Assembly (NCBI GenBank): GCA_030998225.1
Contig: JAPYXD010000704.1
Span: forward strand, 10,602,001-10,666,000
Reading direction: 5' to 3'
Length of the DNA: 64,000 nt
From: Diplolepis rosae
Lineage: Eukaryota > Arthropoda > Insecta > Hymenoptera > Diplolepididae
The notes under the pieces are model-generated. The model ran no database searches. It was not told the DNA's origin and worked only from the letters and a program-made list of their open reading frames with translations. Of this stretch, positions 33,634 to 45,799 are shown in pieces (position 1 is the stretch's first letter; each line of letters opens with the position of its first letter). The position numbers and the translations under genes were made by a program.

Positions 33634-33816
33634 ATTCAAGCTAGTCCTCTAGTAGAACAGGTGCATTTGATTTCTAGAGCATATACTAAAGAGATCGATA
33701 TTCTTCAAGAACTAAGAAACCTTATAAGGGAATCGCCTAATAGAATGATCACGGATGATGAAATGATTGTAATCTTCTTGGGCAATTTAAACAGACATTT
33801 AAATTTAGAGAGATGA
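33634..33816 (+). CDS. Candidate terminal exon of an unrecognised gene
   Basis: A good-looking splice acceptor (pyrimidine-rich stretch, then TTGTTGTTCAG at 33623-33633) is followed by 60 codons and a TGA stop. The peptide begins IQASPLVEQVHLISRAYTK and includes EIDILQELRNLI, ITDDEMIVIFLGNL and a basic end RHLNLER. It is predicted largely helical. Unlike most frames here, it has mixed codons, balanced amino acids and no low-complexity runs. I do not recognise the family. No partner exons were found upstream and no clear polyadenylation signal is near (AATAAAA at about 34001 is inside a repeat). It could instead be a chance open frame or part of an old element. Confidence 0.25.
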   Translation: MQASPLVEQVHLISRAYTKEIDILQELRNLIRESPNRMITDDEMIVIFLGNLNRHLNLER

Positions 33817-33928
33817 AAGTCATCAATTGAGAGAAGAGGCACTGGATCATTGTACTTGTGGTGCCTCTAGTTGGCTGCAACACTCGAGGTCATTTCTCTT
33901 TCCACGGTTACGATTTAAAAATCGTTTG

Positions 33929-34561
33929 AGGCCATGGGCCATGCAGGTCTCATGACTCTGCAAATTTGCTAAAATTACTTATTTTTATTAAAAATTTGAA
34001 ATAAAATTTCAAGACGGTATTTCAATCCTCGTGGAAGTGTAGTTACAGAGCTGTAATTGTCATTAACACTTCGGTTTTATATTTAAAAATAAAAAAAAAT
34101 TGCAGAATTTTTACTAAACGTTTATTTGTACTATACTTAGAAAGCAAAAAAAATGCTTTTTTTGTGAATTTTTTTTGACGATGGGCTATATTTATTGTTG
34201 ACCTATATTATACAGTTTGAATAACATATGTTTAAAGAAATTACAGTAATTTTTTCATGCAAAAATATTGAAAAACAAGCGAGTTATTTTCGATTTTCCA
34301 GAGGTCCTAAAAAAAAAGTTAGTCTTGCGGTGAACCATGTTACTCATAACTGGCTTATCTGAAACAAAAAATACCAAGTGGTTAGTCAAAATACAATATT
34401 ACCGTGTACTTATCGCGCGATTTTTGTCAAAATTTAAATTTCGAACAAAATGTCGGATGTTTGGAAAAAAAGTCGATATAAAATGTCTGATTTTTAAATT
34501 TAAAAAAATATAATAATGTACTAAATATTTTTGTCACGTATCCGGTTTGGCCCATGGCCTT
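33929..34561. mobile_element. TTAA-family relative B2, full-length
   Basis: Left end GGCCATGGGCCATGCAGGTC, right end mirrored GGTTTGGCCCATGGCC. Shares with 39389-39856 the blocks CAAATTTGCTAAAATTACTT and GTGGAAGTGTAGTTACAGA. The flanking TTAA is eroded. Non-coding. Confidence 0.6.
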
Positions 34562-36210
34562 GAAAATGGTAATCGGTTTTTTCTATAGAACTCGTGTAAA
34601 ACAATAGTATCAGTGCTTTCGTTTCATTCTCAAAAAATGTTGTTCCCTGTACTTATAATAAAACGAATAGAAGTTCGTATAAAATATCATTACAGATAAA
34701 CATTTTTATTAGCCAATATCCCCTTCATCTCTTACTGTCTTAATTTGTGTTTATCGAACTTGAGGGATAATAATAAAGTCATAAATATTGGAAGTCTCTT
34801 AATTATTGAAAGCAACCCAATTCTATTTCGAATAATATTACTTCAGACGAGTTCAAGATCATGTTGTTACTTATTCGTTGTGTTTTATGATCAACATGAG
34901 GGCAAGATATAAAAGATCTATCAAATTGTCCTTGACCTTGAGGACTGAAGCTGCAACTTGGTACATGTGATGTAGAGGTAGAGAATGAATTCTGCGCGTG
35001 CGTTCTTACCCTGTTTCTCCTTGGTTCATCTTTCTTTCTCTACTTTTAAGCTTCTCTTTTCCTTCATCTTGTCCGTACGCACATAGTCACGTCTGCTTCT
35101 CTAGTCTCTCCTTCCTTTTCTCGTTATCGTCTCTTGTTTTCTTATCTCCACTTTTACATGAGCAAAGTCAAAGATGCGCACACACCGTTGCATTTCTCGT
35201 TGTTGCATTACAGGTCGTTTCAGCACAGATATATGGGCATACTCACGTACGAACCTCCCACAGGGCTTTATTGCGATATATCTCGCTCTGGTACTCCCGG
35301 CTTCTCTAGTTGTTTCTATGGTTTCCGTCTTGAGTCTTTATACGAATAACTGCACGAATTTCCGTTGACATTGACAAGTAACGTGAGCTTTACTCATGTA
35401 TCACTAGTGCATTAAAATATACTGAACCCATTTCTACAGTGAAAACTGTAATACATTGTGACATTAAGAATTGTACTTAGAGTTTTATCTTCATTGTATC
35501 TTGCTGCTCGTATATAAAAAGTAATCCTCTCGTGAAAAAAGTTGTTTATTGTACAACATACCATCATCGTGTAATTCTTGCAAGTAAAACTTGATTTACG
35601 CTGATACAGCTGATTGAAACATACAGTTTTATCCTGTTTGTGGCAATTACTTTTAATTCAATATTGCAAACCATCATTTGATGCATTTTATGGACTAAAA
35701 TCAGTGTTCCTATTTTGACAATTCAAGTATTTCATGATTTATTTTATAATTTGCAAATTAATGGAATTTTTTAAGCGCTTTCCACAACATTGAATTCAGT
35801 AGCTCTTTTGGAATTTTACTAGACAAAATGGTAGAGTCGGATCGGATAGTCATCAGTTATAAAACTTCCTCGAAATCTCCTTATAAAATCAGGCTTTTTA
35901 ATGTTACATAAGTGTACTTTCACTTATGTAGAGGGAATTGTAAGAATGCGAAAAGAATTAGGTTGAATACTGAAAAGGATTGAAATTCTCAGAACGCTAC
36001 AGCGATTGCAATTTTGGTGTTACAGTAAATTGTGCATTTTTGGAAGTTTGAATGCACTAACATTTATTTTCTTCAAAAATGTAGAATAATTCATTTCAAA
36101 TAATATGAAAACCAGAAACTTGTTGTGAAATATAAGTTATATTTAAATTAAATTTTATTATACTATATATTTAATAAGTCTATGCTTATTTCCATGGAAA
36201 TGATCAGGTG
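34562..36210. other. No gene recognised; pyrimidine-rich tract
   Basis: A C/T-rich tract at 35006-35150 creates Ser/Leu/Phe-rich frames that are probably not coding. Such tracts can lie near insect promoters, but no core promoter or coding exon was found nearby. Confidence 0.35.
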
Positions 36211-37150
36211 ACACGGTAAAAATTACTAGAAAATACACTATAAAAATGTTCGGAAATTTAAAATATTTTTATGTTACAAAGGAAACGTAAAATTTGACGA
36301 TTTTTATAATGTTTTTGAGTATAGGTATCTTAAAATTGGGAAAAAGGTACTGAATTTTCTAAAATTTCCCTTAATATTATGAAACTCAACTGAATTTTCA
36401 TAAAATTTATCTTAAAACTACTAAACTGTAATAGAATTTTTATAAATTTTATCATAAAATTACGAAACTGTAACAAAATTTTCAGTTACACGTAACTGCA
36501 TAAAACTTTAGTTACCCAAAACGTTAAATTATTCCTGTTATATATTTCAGAATTTTCAGATGCAAGTATCAGAATATTCAAGACTTTGTAACTGAAAATT
36601 GAGAAATTGTTTCCTAAACTAATCAAAAAATGACTGAATTTTCTGAAATATTATCTTAATTTAATCTTCTCAATTAATTCACATATGTGCAAAAATTTAA
36701 AACTAAGCTGGAAATAACTGCCAGTGCACGAGGTGGTGAATGCTCAAAACTGTGCACCTGAACTTTATATCGCAACATGTAAGGAAATCACTAATCTTAC
36801 ATTGTTAGAAATTTCTGCCATAATTTCCCGAAATACATGACTGGAGTTTTATTTAGTTACAGTTTGGTAAAATTAAGATAGAATTTCAGAAGATTCACTT
36901 ACTTTTTAGAAAATTTAAGAAAAAACTTCTTAATTTTCAGTTGAAAAGTTTTGAAAACTCCGATACTTGTATTTGAAAATTCTGAAACTTGTAACAGGAA
37001 TAATTTAATGTTTTGGGTAACTGAAGTTTTATGCGGTCACATGTAACTGAAAATTTTGTTACAGTTTCGTAGTTTTAAGATAAATTATATGAAAATTCAT
37101 TTAAGTTTCATAATATTAAGGCAAATTTCAGAAAATTCATGTAATAAAAC
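36211..37150. mobile_element. Family C foldback element
   Basis: Two copies of family C face each other: the left arm is 36211-36560 and the right arm about 36850-37150, separated by about 290 bp. The arms share GTTACCCAAAACGTTAAATT (mirrored with changes), AAATTATTCCTGTTA and TTTCAGTTACACGTAACTGC-like blocks. Single arms occur at 20353 and 61112. Non-coding. Confidence 0.65.
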
Positions 37151-39144
37151 CTCATTTTTGATTTTCAAACGATTGCACAGAACGAAAGTGAGTTAGAATA
37201 TAATGATTAAAGTAAATGAAACATGAAGAAGAGTTGTTTTCTTTTTACTTGCAAAAATTCGCAAACAAATATATCGTAAGAGACAACATTTTTATTATTT
37301 TCCAGTTTCTGTGCCTCTTCAAAATTTCCTTTTGTTTTTATTATTGACCAGTTACAAGAAAAGAGAAATGTTAACGTATTTCTTTAGTTTCGGTACAAAG
37401 TTTAACATTTTCGCTAACAGTTGTTGTGCCAGAATCAATGTACACATAGTCAATTGTAGATAGTAGAGTAAATAGACTTGGCCCTTTTCTTTTGGCTACA
37501 AACAAATGAGCACGCAAAATCAATTTAGCTTCCACACGATCTGTATTCGTTACATTTTGCCCTTATCGAGCGTCTGGATCTGGTCCAGAAATTGCAACCA
37601 GCGATATCACCAACCTGTAGATGTAAATGATTGCGATTCAATCCTCGAAAGCTGCAAAAATACTAAAGCAAAGAATTGGCAAGGAGGCACAAATTATATT
37701 ACCGATTGTTTGGATGTGTTAATCCAGTCTTTCTTTTTCAATCATCTAATGAGAAAACGGTTTCTTTATTCCAGATAACAGATTTTTTTTTCATAGTTCA
37801 CACTATGCTTTTTTCTAGATAATAACTTGCGCATCTTTGAAAGTAGATTTACGAATCGGCCCATAAGTTGAATTTAACAATGAATATGAAACAGAAGAGA
37901 CAAGTTTTTTTTCTTCACAGATTGCAACTACATCATTCCCTAGAAAACATAACATAGCTTCTGAAAATGAAAATATCACATTTTGTTTTTGAGACCATGT
38001 ACCAGGTTCTTTGCGAGAATTTCAGGGAAAAAATAATCGAGTTTACTTTCCTCCAACTTATTTTCAAAGTCATAATTGTTTCTTGTTCAAATTTTAAGAT
38101 ATGATGAAGAATATGCTAATACAAGTCTGTCTATTTTTTAATTGCATAAATCTACTAAGCTACGTGTACTGATGGAAGTCATGCTTGTTTTCTGTCTATC
38201 CATACGTGTAAAAACTGTGAAGGCTCTAATCTCTAACAGATTTTCCCGTCTTTTCTCTCGTTTTACGTGACTAGTTTTGAAAATGGAAGACAAAAAACAG
38301 TAAATTTTGACATGACATCAATATAATAAATTTTGGGTGCATGGTTATCCCACAAATTCTATATTTTATATAATTTATTTTACTGAAATGATAGGACTAA
38401 ATTACCATTTGCCTTAATTTTCATTTCTCCGAATCATTATTTGTTACAGTTTTTATAGTTTTGAATCATCATTTTACCTAATTTTCATTTCTCTAAACCA
38501 TTATTTCTTATAATTTTCAAATTTCTGAATCATAATTTAGCTTAATTTTGATTCTTAGAAAAAATATCCTCCTGTCGAAATTTAAATGAAAATACTTGCA
38601 TTTGCTAAAAGATTTCTGTAAGCAATTTTGTGCTGTCCTAATGTAAACTACACGACGCGTTAGTCAAAGGTAACTTATCTTTCATTATCTTCCTTCCTGT
38701 CAAAACCAACTTGTAGAATCGAAGATATTGATTATGCAGCAGAAACTGGCACCAAGCTCTTACCTTGTATGCAAGTATAGCATTTAAACGACCGACCATG
38801 ACCTCCTCAATAGCATCCGACACTTATCGACTCTATTGTTGCACCACGTTCGTTGCTATCATTGCGCAGAATGAAGAAATTGAATCGTACTTCATTACGA
38901 CAGATATTTGGATTCGTGTTGAAATAATCAACACTCTTGTTAAACACTTTTCTTTTTTTTTTTTGTCGTAAAACTTACACATGGAGTGAAAAATATGGTA
39001 ATGGATAACATCAGCATGGTTAATAATAAAACACTGTTTGCTTGGCCATAAGTATAACATATGATGTTACAAATCTGTATTGTACCCATTTTTGCATATA
39101 TTACATTGAGAAGAAAGGCTTTTAAATCTGTAGCACGTGCACAA
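37151..39144. other. No gene recognised
   Basis: A 90-codon plus frame at 37506-37778 with several Cys shows no known domain or signal peptide. Other frames overlap on opposite strands around 38640-39160. Nothing could be supported as a gene. Confidence 0.35.
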
Positions 39145-39380
39145 GGAGAAAAATAGATAATCACCGATAGTATCTAGATATTACAAGTAAATATATTTGA
39201 CAGTGAGCTATGTAACAGCCATCTCGGATATTCAGATATATTAGCTGGTAATATCTAAGGTATTATGTTTGAGTATCCAAAATTTAATATTACTCTAATT
39301 ATACATGAAGTGAGTAATGGAAATATTGATTGTACACGCGACATTAGAACTTCAATTGTTTTTTACTGAGAAGAAAATGA
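39145..39380 (+). repeat. Repeat family G, copy 2
   Basis: Matches 25060-25380 over most of its length, for example AACAGCCATCTCGGATATTC and GTATTATGTTTGAGTATCCA (one or two differences). Confidence 0.55.
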
Positions 39381-39388
39381 GACTTTAA

Positions 39389-39856
39389 AGCCATGGGCCA
39401 TGCAGGTCACGTGACCAATTCAGTCACTGGCTATCGATTTTTTTTCTCCATATTTAAAATTTCGAATCAAAATTAATCGGTAAAAATTTAGAAAATGATC
39501 AATAATAACATGGAAGGAATAGAGGAAGGCATAGTGCATTAAAATAAATTTTTTAAAAAATGTTATCAATAATACCAACTGAGAGTCTTGAGTTTTGCTG
39601 CACTTGTCTAACACTGTTGGTAATATAGTCTGCAAATTTGCCGAAATTACTTATTTTTATCAAAATTGGTCTATATCATTATGAATATTCAATACATACC
39701 AGACCTGTCTAAGTAATTTTTAATTCATTTCCCAAAATTTCAAGACGATATTTTTATTCTCTGTGGAAGTGTAGTTACAGAACTGTAATTTGCATTATCA
39801 CTTCAGTTATACATTTTAAAATAAAATAAAAATACAGAATTTTTACTAAAACGAAG
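39389..39856. mobile_element. TTAA-family relative B2, interrupted by B
   Basis: Left end GCCATGGGCCATGCAGGTCA after TTAA 39385-39388. It reads as B2 up to ACTAAAACGAAG, then meets TTAA (39857-39860), where a complete B element has inserted. The rest of B2 is not found beyond it. Confidence 0.6.
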
Positions 39857-39860
39857 TTAA

Positions 39861-40194
39861 GGCCATGGATCAACCAGACCACGAGACAAAATTCCTGTAA
39901 AAGTTCATGTAAGATAACTTTTTTATTCCAAAAAATATTTTCTTGAAAATTTGGAAAATACAACAGATGACGATAAAGATCGTCTGTCAACTTTTTTTAA
40001 GGGAAAACGTTGCAAATTTTTTCACAGTTAACTGTAATGCTCGATAAGTCTTCGAATTTTCTTTTAAATTTTCAATAAAAAGATTTTAACAGACGATCTT
40101 TATCGTTTCCTGTTGTACTTTCCAAATTTTCAGGAAGATATTTTGTGAAATGATAAATGATAATTTAGTCACGTGGTCCGATTGATCCATGGCC
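39861..40194. mobile_element. TTAA-type hairpin element B, complete copy
   Basis: A 334-bp element with left end GGCCATGGATCAACCAGACC and right end mirrored GGTCCGATTGATCCATGGCC. It lies exactly between TTAA 39857-39860 and TTAA 40195-40198. Arms of about 150 bp carry CGATCTTTATCG-type and CTTGAAAATTTGGAAAATAC-type blocks in both orientations. It is the best reference copy of the family. Confidence 0.88.
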
Positions 40195-40198
40195 TTAA

Positions 40199-40620
40199 GA
40201 GCATGTTCCAAAGGAATCATGTGACCAAGCCGGTCCTCGCTTATAAAAGTTTTTTTTCGCCATTCTCATGGCCAAACAAAGTGGCATATCGCTTTGAAAC
40301 TTCGGGAGATAGAAGATGAGACAATATACTACGTCTGCATATTTAGTTTGAGATATAATTTTGAAAAAAATTATTTCTGGATAAAATAAATGTGCTTTCA
40401 ACGTCGGTAATGTAAATGATCCAAATTTATCGGTCGATATTATTATTTTATAATAAACTGTTTTTCTTCTCCCAACTCTGTGCCTTGCCAAATACTTATT
40501 AATGTGTGTTAACCATTTCCTAATATCTTTCCGCTTTATTTTAATTATATTTTCTATATGTGGACAAAACAATCTATAAGTGGGGGCTAGTTGGTAACAT
40601 GATCCCTTTGGAACGTGCCC
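40199..40620. mobile_element. TTAA-flanked element E
   Basis: A 422-bp element between TTAA 40195-40198 and TTAA 40621-40624. Ends GAGCATGTTCCAAAGGAATC and, mirrored on the right, GATCCCTTTGGAACGTGCCC. A 125-codon minus frame (40195-40572) spans it but has no recognisable domain and runs into the terminal repeat, so it is probably not a gene. Confidence 0.82.
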
Positions 40621-40624
40621 TTAA

Positions 40625-40770
40625 GGCCATGGATCAATCTGACCACGTGAAAAACCAAGTATCTTTCTGAAAATTTGGGAAACGAAAAAAAAGACAATAA
40701 AGCACGTCTGTTAACTTCTTTTTAGTAATTATTTTGAAAAAAATTCTAAAACTTTTGTTAAACGGTGAAA
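40625..40770. mobile_element. TTAA-type element B, right half lost
   Basis: Starts GGCCATGGATCAATCTGACC right after TTAA 40621-40624 and reads through AAGCACGTCTGTTAACTTCT. It is then replaced by unrelated sequence. Confidence 0.7.
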
Positions 40771-43212
40771 ACTTATTTGTACACCTGATATGTTGATGAA
40801 TAAAGTCGAATTTCTGGAAAAACTGTTTTTCTTAGTTAGAACGGAAACTTATTGAGTGATGTGTTACTTTTAGAAGTGAAAATGCCTGATATAGCGGTTA
40901 AATTTCTGAGGTCGTAGAAAACGAATGTTGAATGTTGATGTCCGGTTATATCTCTTATTTAACATTTTTCGTGTGGATATTATATGGTAATATCTATATG
41001 CTGTGAATAATTATTCACATTTTGAGTATCTACTCTCCAATATCTAGTTTTATCCGTGTGTATTCACGCTTATATTCGAAAACAGATGCTGATGATTCAA
41101 ACCAACAAGTTATAAAACTGTAGCACCATGTTCGAACCAAAACACATGATTATCGGTTCAAATGTGGCGTTGATAATTCTGTAGTATTATATTCATTTGA
41201 TTCAATAACATCTGCTTTTAGACAAGCACAATAACGCATGCTATAGATTCAACAGCATTTTTCTCATCGTTAATGTATATTTCCTGTATGTGAATCACTC
41301 GATGTTTGATTATGGAAAATGTAGTATTGGGTACGACAGATTGTCTCGATGCAATGAGAATAGAATGAATATTTACTATGTAGGTAAAGAAAGATATACC
41401 GTATAATCACTGTAAGTCTCAGAAAATACAATATACTGCTCTGATTTCTAGAACTAGTGAAGATTTATTTACCCCTCACTGGGCACGATCCGCCTTTTTG
41501 GTGTTTTGTACTGGAGTCACATTCGCAAGCAGATTTTTCCGCACTTTGTGCACAAAGTAATTCACCGAGGAAGATGCCGAAATCGCTTTCGTGTTTCTTC
41601 TTTACCTTATCGCGTCAAATAATTTAATGCAAGTCACAACACCGAAAAGGTTTACATTGAAAGCCAAAGAAAATTCATCTTAGCTTTTACTACCGGCAGT
41701 GATTTGAAAACATTTATAATCATTATATATATATATATGTATGATTTTTATTTTTCCTTTCTCATATTTTACACCGATTACTGTAGCTATTTATTAACTT
41801 TTTTACATATTTTCATACAGTCCTCTTTGTTATCAATAAAGCACACAAAGAAAAATCTTCAAACAATTCTATGTTTCACTCGTGTTGGATCGCAACGGTT
41901 TTCTCTTTTATTACTTAGCGCAGAGTTCAAGTATTAGGGACGATGGACCCTTCTGCTCTCCCTTGCCAATTCCATTGCCAGTTCGAAGCTCGGTCACCTT
42001 GAGCTCTACAAGGCAGCGATTCTCAATCTCATCCAGTTTTCATTGCATTTATTTTGCACAAATATCCCAATATTGATTTATTTTCTAGGCAAAATCACTT
42101 TACATACTGAACCAACAAAATGTACTAGGAATGTTCAACGATAAGAGACTTTTCAAATTAAAACTTAGATCAAAGAATTGTCAAGTTCATTTCGATAGAT
42201 TCTAGTTGTTATTGAGAACCAACATAATGGCCTCTTTTACTTCTAACGAATCAATCACATTAAAACACGTATTTAAAATGTATATGCTATAAATAATATT
42301 TAATTGGGAAAATGGACCATGTGGGTTACGTGATTATGAGAAAGATACTAATTTCCCAAAATTTGTCTGCAATAATGAATGTTTTTGACTGGAATTTTGA
42401 AACATAACTAAATAAAATCTACAAAACATTCATTATTGTAGAAAAATTTCTGGGGAAACTACAACTCTTTTCTTGATCACGCTAAGTACTTATTTCATAC
42501 CCTTAAATAATTAAAACTTTAATATCGAAAATTAAATGTTAAAATGATGTACCTTAGGCAAAATATATTCACTTTTAAATAAAGGCAAACGAGGAAGAGA
42601 TTTTAATTTGTTTATATGCTAATTGGGGCACGATGCAGAACCTGACTGTTCATCCATGTGGTCCTTTTTTGCATGGTAACTGATATTATTAATTTTCCAC
42701 AAAGGATAAACGTGGAATGGAAAAATTAGAGTAGAGGAAAAATGGTAATTAAAATGAGAGCGCGCAGTGCAGTCCTCGGTTTAAGTATCATATTATAGCT
42801 GGTTTGAAAATGATATCTTGCATTCACATCCTACTTGTACATATCACATTCATCTTTCGTTACTCTCTCTCTCGGCTTGGACTATTCGATTCTTTACCCC
42901 CTCTGTCTCCCTCCTTTCTCAAATTACAGTTTTCATCTTTCTGGAAACCACGTACGTTTCCAAATTTTTTTGTTTCATATAGTTTTGCTAGTGAAAATAA
43001 AAATGAGTGTTGTCAGAAATATAACCAATTATGCATTTTGAATTACATCAAGCAATCTTGTTACCCTCAAATCAGTAAAAATCGTCTTTTACGTTAATCA
43101 TAGATTTGAAAGAAATGAAAAGCGTGAGTAATTTTCTTAAGGTAATTGTCATGTCAAAAAGTAGGTCCCTAAAAAAAAGTTTTTCTATGATTTTAAGACT
43201 TGAAATTATATT
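40771..43212. other. No gene recognised
   Basis: Contains a TATCT-rich repeat (40930-41060), a (TA)n run at 41728-41739 and a pyrimidine-rich tract at 42850-42940. Frames here are low-complexity Ser/Phe/Leu and unsupported. Confidence 0.35.
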
Positions 43213-43216
43213 TTAA

Positions 43217-43549
43217 GGCCATATTTTAAGACCACGTGACTAAATTATACATTTATTCGTTCATGTAAGATAAATTTTTTAATTTACAAAGTATCTTCCC
43301 GAAAATTTGGGAATCGTAACAAAACACAATGAGGCGCGCCTGTTAACTTCTTTTAAGTAAAAATTTGTTGAAAAAAATTCGAAAACTTATCGACAATTAC
43401 AGTTAACTGTAAACATTTTTGCAAAATTTACGCTCAAACGAAGTTGACAGACGTTCTTTATCGTTATCCGTTGTATTTTCCAAATTTCCAGAAAGACAAT
43501 TTGTAAAATAAAAAAGTTATCTTACATAAACTTTTAGAGGAATTTGCCC
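43217..43549. mobile_element. TTAA-type element B, right end lost
   Basis: After TTAA 43213-43216 it begins GGCCATATTTTAAGACCACG and contains AATTACAGTTAACTGTAAAC at its centre. It breaks off at GAGGAATTTG, just before the expected TCACGTG terminus. Confidence 0.7.
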
Positions 43550-43870
43550 AAGCAGAAATCATGACACTCTGCCAACTATGACGATTGGTTAAATATTGGT
43601 CCAACGTAGGAGATCGACTGTTGATTGCCAACGTTGGTACAATGTTGGGAAACAATTGGCCCAACCTTATTCCGACTGTGGAAAAAGCAATTTTCCGACA
43701 GTGGATGTACAAGGTCTATCCAGTGTCCATTCAGCCCCGATAGCCGAATGCTGATTACCAACGTTGGTACAATGTTAGGAAGTAATTGACTCAACCTTTA
43801 TTCCGGCTGTGGAAAAAGTAATTTCCCGACAGTAAATGTGCGAGATCCACCCAATGTCTAATCGACTCTG
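43550..43870 (+). repeat. 130-bp tandem duplication with CCAACGTTGG dyads
   Basis: CCAACGTTGGTACAATGTT occurs at 43628 and 43758. Each unit continues with a TTCCGACTGTGGAAAAAG-like and a CCCGACAGT-like segment. It abuts the broken end of element B. In style it resembles 32680-33160. Confidence 0.7.
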
Positions 43871-43899
43871 ATAATTAACGATGTATATAAAATACCAGT

Positions 43900-45043
43900 G
43901 ATTGTACAAAGTTGATTAGACACTGGTAGTCACGGATTGGAATTAAATCTCTTACTATTACATAATTCAGCACATTACTATAACACCACTGTATTTTCAG
44001 TAAAATAGTGGGGATTTACGAGAAACGCGAAATAGGGTTGTCACTGAAAAGATCTTAATTCTCGGAACATTAAAATTATTGCGACAACGTGACCACTTGA
44101 AATTAACGTGTTGCTTTTTACAGTTTTTTATGAATAGGACATATTAAATCAAATCGTTACGACGTAGTCGTTTTCAAAATATGATGCCTCTTGTTGTGAA
44201 AACCATATAGTTTTTGAAAAGTCAATCGACCTTATTCTTTAAATTTGAATCAGCGGAACTTACAATCAGCAATTATTCTCTATTAGAAGTCCTTTAAAAT
44301 TTCATAACAGTTCAGCACTTTTGGTCAATGTTCTACAAATCGTAATTATCAGAAAACCTCCGCAAAGGATGGTCAACTGTTAAGAAATAATAAAAAAAAG
44401 TCACAGGAAAAAATTTATAAACTGCTCAGGAATTCTAAGGTATTGATGAACAGCTGCTCTATTTTTCCTGACCTATTTTGTTATTACTTATTATTTATGA
44501 TTTTCAATAAAATACTTTTTGTCGTCTATAGTAATGGATGTCCAACAAATTTCCATCATTGATGATTGTCTAACACTTCTGGTGCACACAATTATTGGCG
44601 GGAATTCAATTTTTATTTTCTGATAGACTTTTTCAATATTACAGTAAAACAATTTTTAAATAGGAGAAAAGATTTTTAACTACACCCGAATATTGTTAGC
44701 AATTATATTTCACTTGAAGTTAACAGCCTTACGTAAGATGTCGTTTGACGTTAATCTGCAGTTAATGAGTACCACAATTGCTTGTTGTTTCGCTTAGAAG
44801 ACATCTAGAGATAATTGGTGGTTATTAATATCGAAATAATGTCATGCAACTGTCAGCGTTTTGTATTCAATTATTTTCAGTTCTGGTTATCGAGCTTTTC
44901 ATTGATATTTTAGAATTAATTATATTATCAATGAGAGCCGTATACTGGTAGAAAAGTCAAATTAACGTTACTCAAAATAAATTCTGTAAAATTCAACTAG
45001 AGTCAACTCTTTCACTGTTAGGTGACAATCAGAAATTTTTTTG
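43900..45043. other. No gene recognised
   Basis: Unique-looking AT-rich sequence with stop codons in all frames at short intervals. Confidence 0.4.
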
Positions 45044-45579
45044 TATACTGAGAAAAAAATGCTATTGAATCAATAGAGTTTCTGCCAAAAGCACGTGTAT
45101 CATGGATTCAAATCAATATGCTATAGAATTGGTAAAATATTTTTGGTTCTTGTATATTTTTATGAATTAATACACGGAGAAAAAAAAACTGTTGAATCAA
45201 CAGATGTCATCTGCTGGAATAGGGACAGCAGATTTTTTTTGTAATATTTACAGATTTTTCTGTTGGATTCACAGATTGTTTGTAAACTCAACAGATGAAC
45301 CTGTAAAATCTACACAAATGTCTGTTAGAATTACGGATTTCTCTTTTTTCTTGAAATCCGCTATTCTAACAGACATGTCTGTAGATTTTACAGGTTCATC
45401 TGTTGAGTTTACAAACAATCTGTGAATCCAACAGAAAAATCTGTAAATATTACAAAAAAAATCTGCTGTCCCTATTCCAGCAGATGACATCTGTTGATTC
45501 AACAGTTTTTTTTCTCCGTGTAGTATACATGCTTTTAGCATAAATGCTATTGATTCAATAGCGTTTTTTTCTCAGTGTA
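45044..45579. mobile_element. ATTGAATCAAT-type hairpin element, host of the 352-bp palindrome
   Basis: Left end TATACTGAGAAAAAAATGCT, right end mirrored (TTTTTTTCTCAGTGTA). Both arms include GCTATTGAATCAATAG. A second hairpin (45171-45522) sits inside. Confidence 0.65.
45171..45522. mobile_element. Near-perfect 352-bp palindrome (MITE)
   Basis: Arms of about 170 bp are near-perfect reverse complements around a centre near 45347, beginning TACACGGAGAAAAAAAAACT and ending CTCCGTGTA. Each arm is a chain of small dyads such as CTGTTGAATCAACAG and ACAGATTTTTCTGT. The same peptide can be read on both strands, an artefact of the palindrome. The few arm differences suggest a young copy. Confidence 0.85.
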
Positions 45580-45678
45580 GATTGAATAGCTTGGTAGATT
45601 TGACCAAAAATTTCTTTGAATCAATCAATACTTTGTTGAATCAACCAAAACTCGTTTAAATTAATTTAATTTTTCTGT

Positions 45679-45796
45679 ACACTGAGAAAAAAATATCATT
45701 GAATCAATAAAAAATTTTCCAAAAGCATGTGTATTATTGATTCAAAAAGATATGCTACAAATTCTATAGATTCAATAGTTTTTGTTCTCTGCGTAT
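45679..45796. mobile_element. 118-bp ATTGAATCAAT-type MITE
   Basis: Left TACACTGAGAAAAAAATATC, right GATTCAATAGTTTTTGTTCT then CTGCGTA. A small relative of the element at 45044. Confidence 0.6.
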
Positions 45797-45799
45797 ATT

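Noticed and set aside
34998..35368. Three overlapping plus-strand frames, one Ser/Leu/Phe-rich
   Set aside because: Produced by a C/T-rich tract; low complexity, no signal or domain recognisable.
40195..40572. 125-codon minus frame
   Set aside because: It spans element E and ends in its terminal repeat; no recognisable domain.
45192..45541. Two overlapping 77- and 90-codon frames on opposite strands with the same peptide
   Set aside because: They arise from the 352-bp palindrome; identical peptides on both strands are an artefact, not a gene pair.
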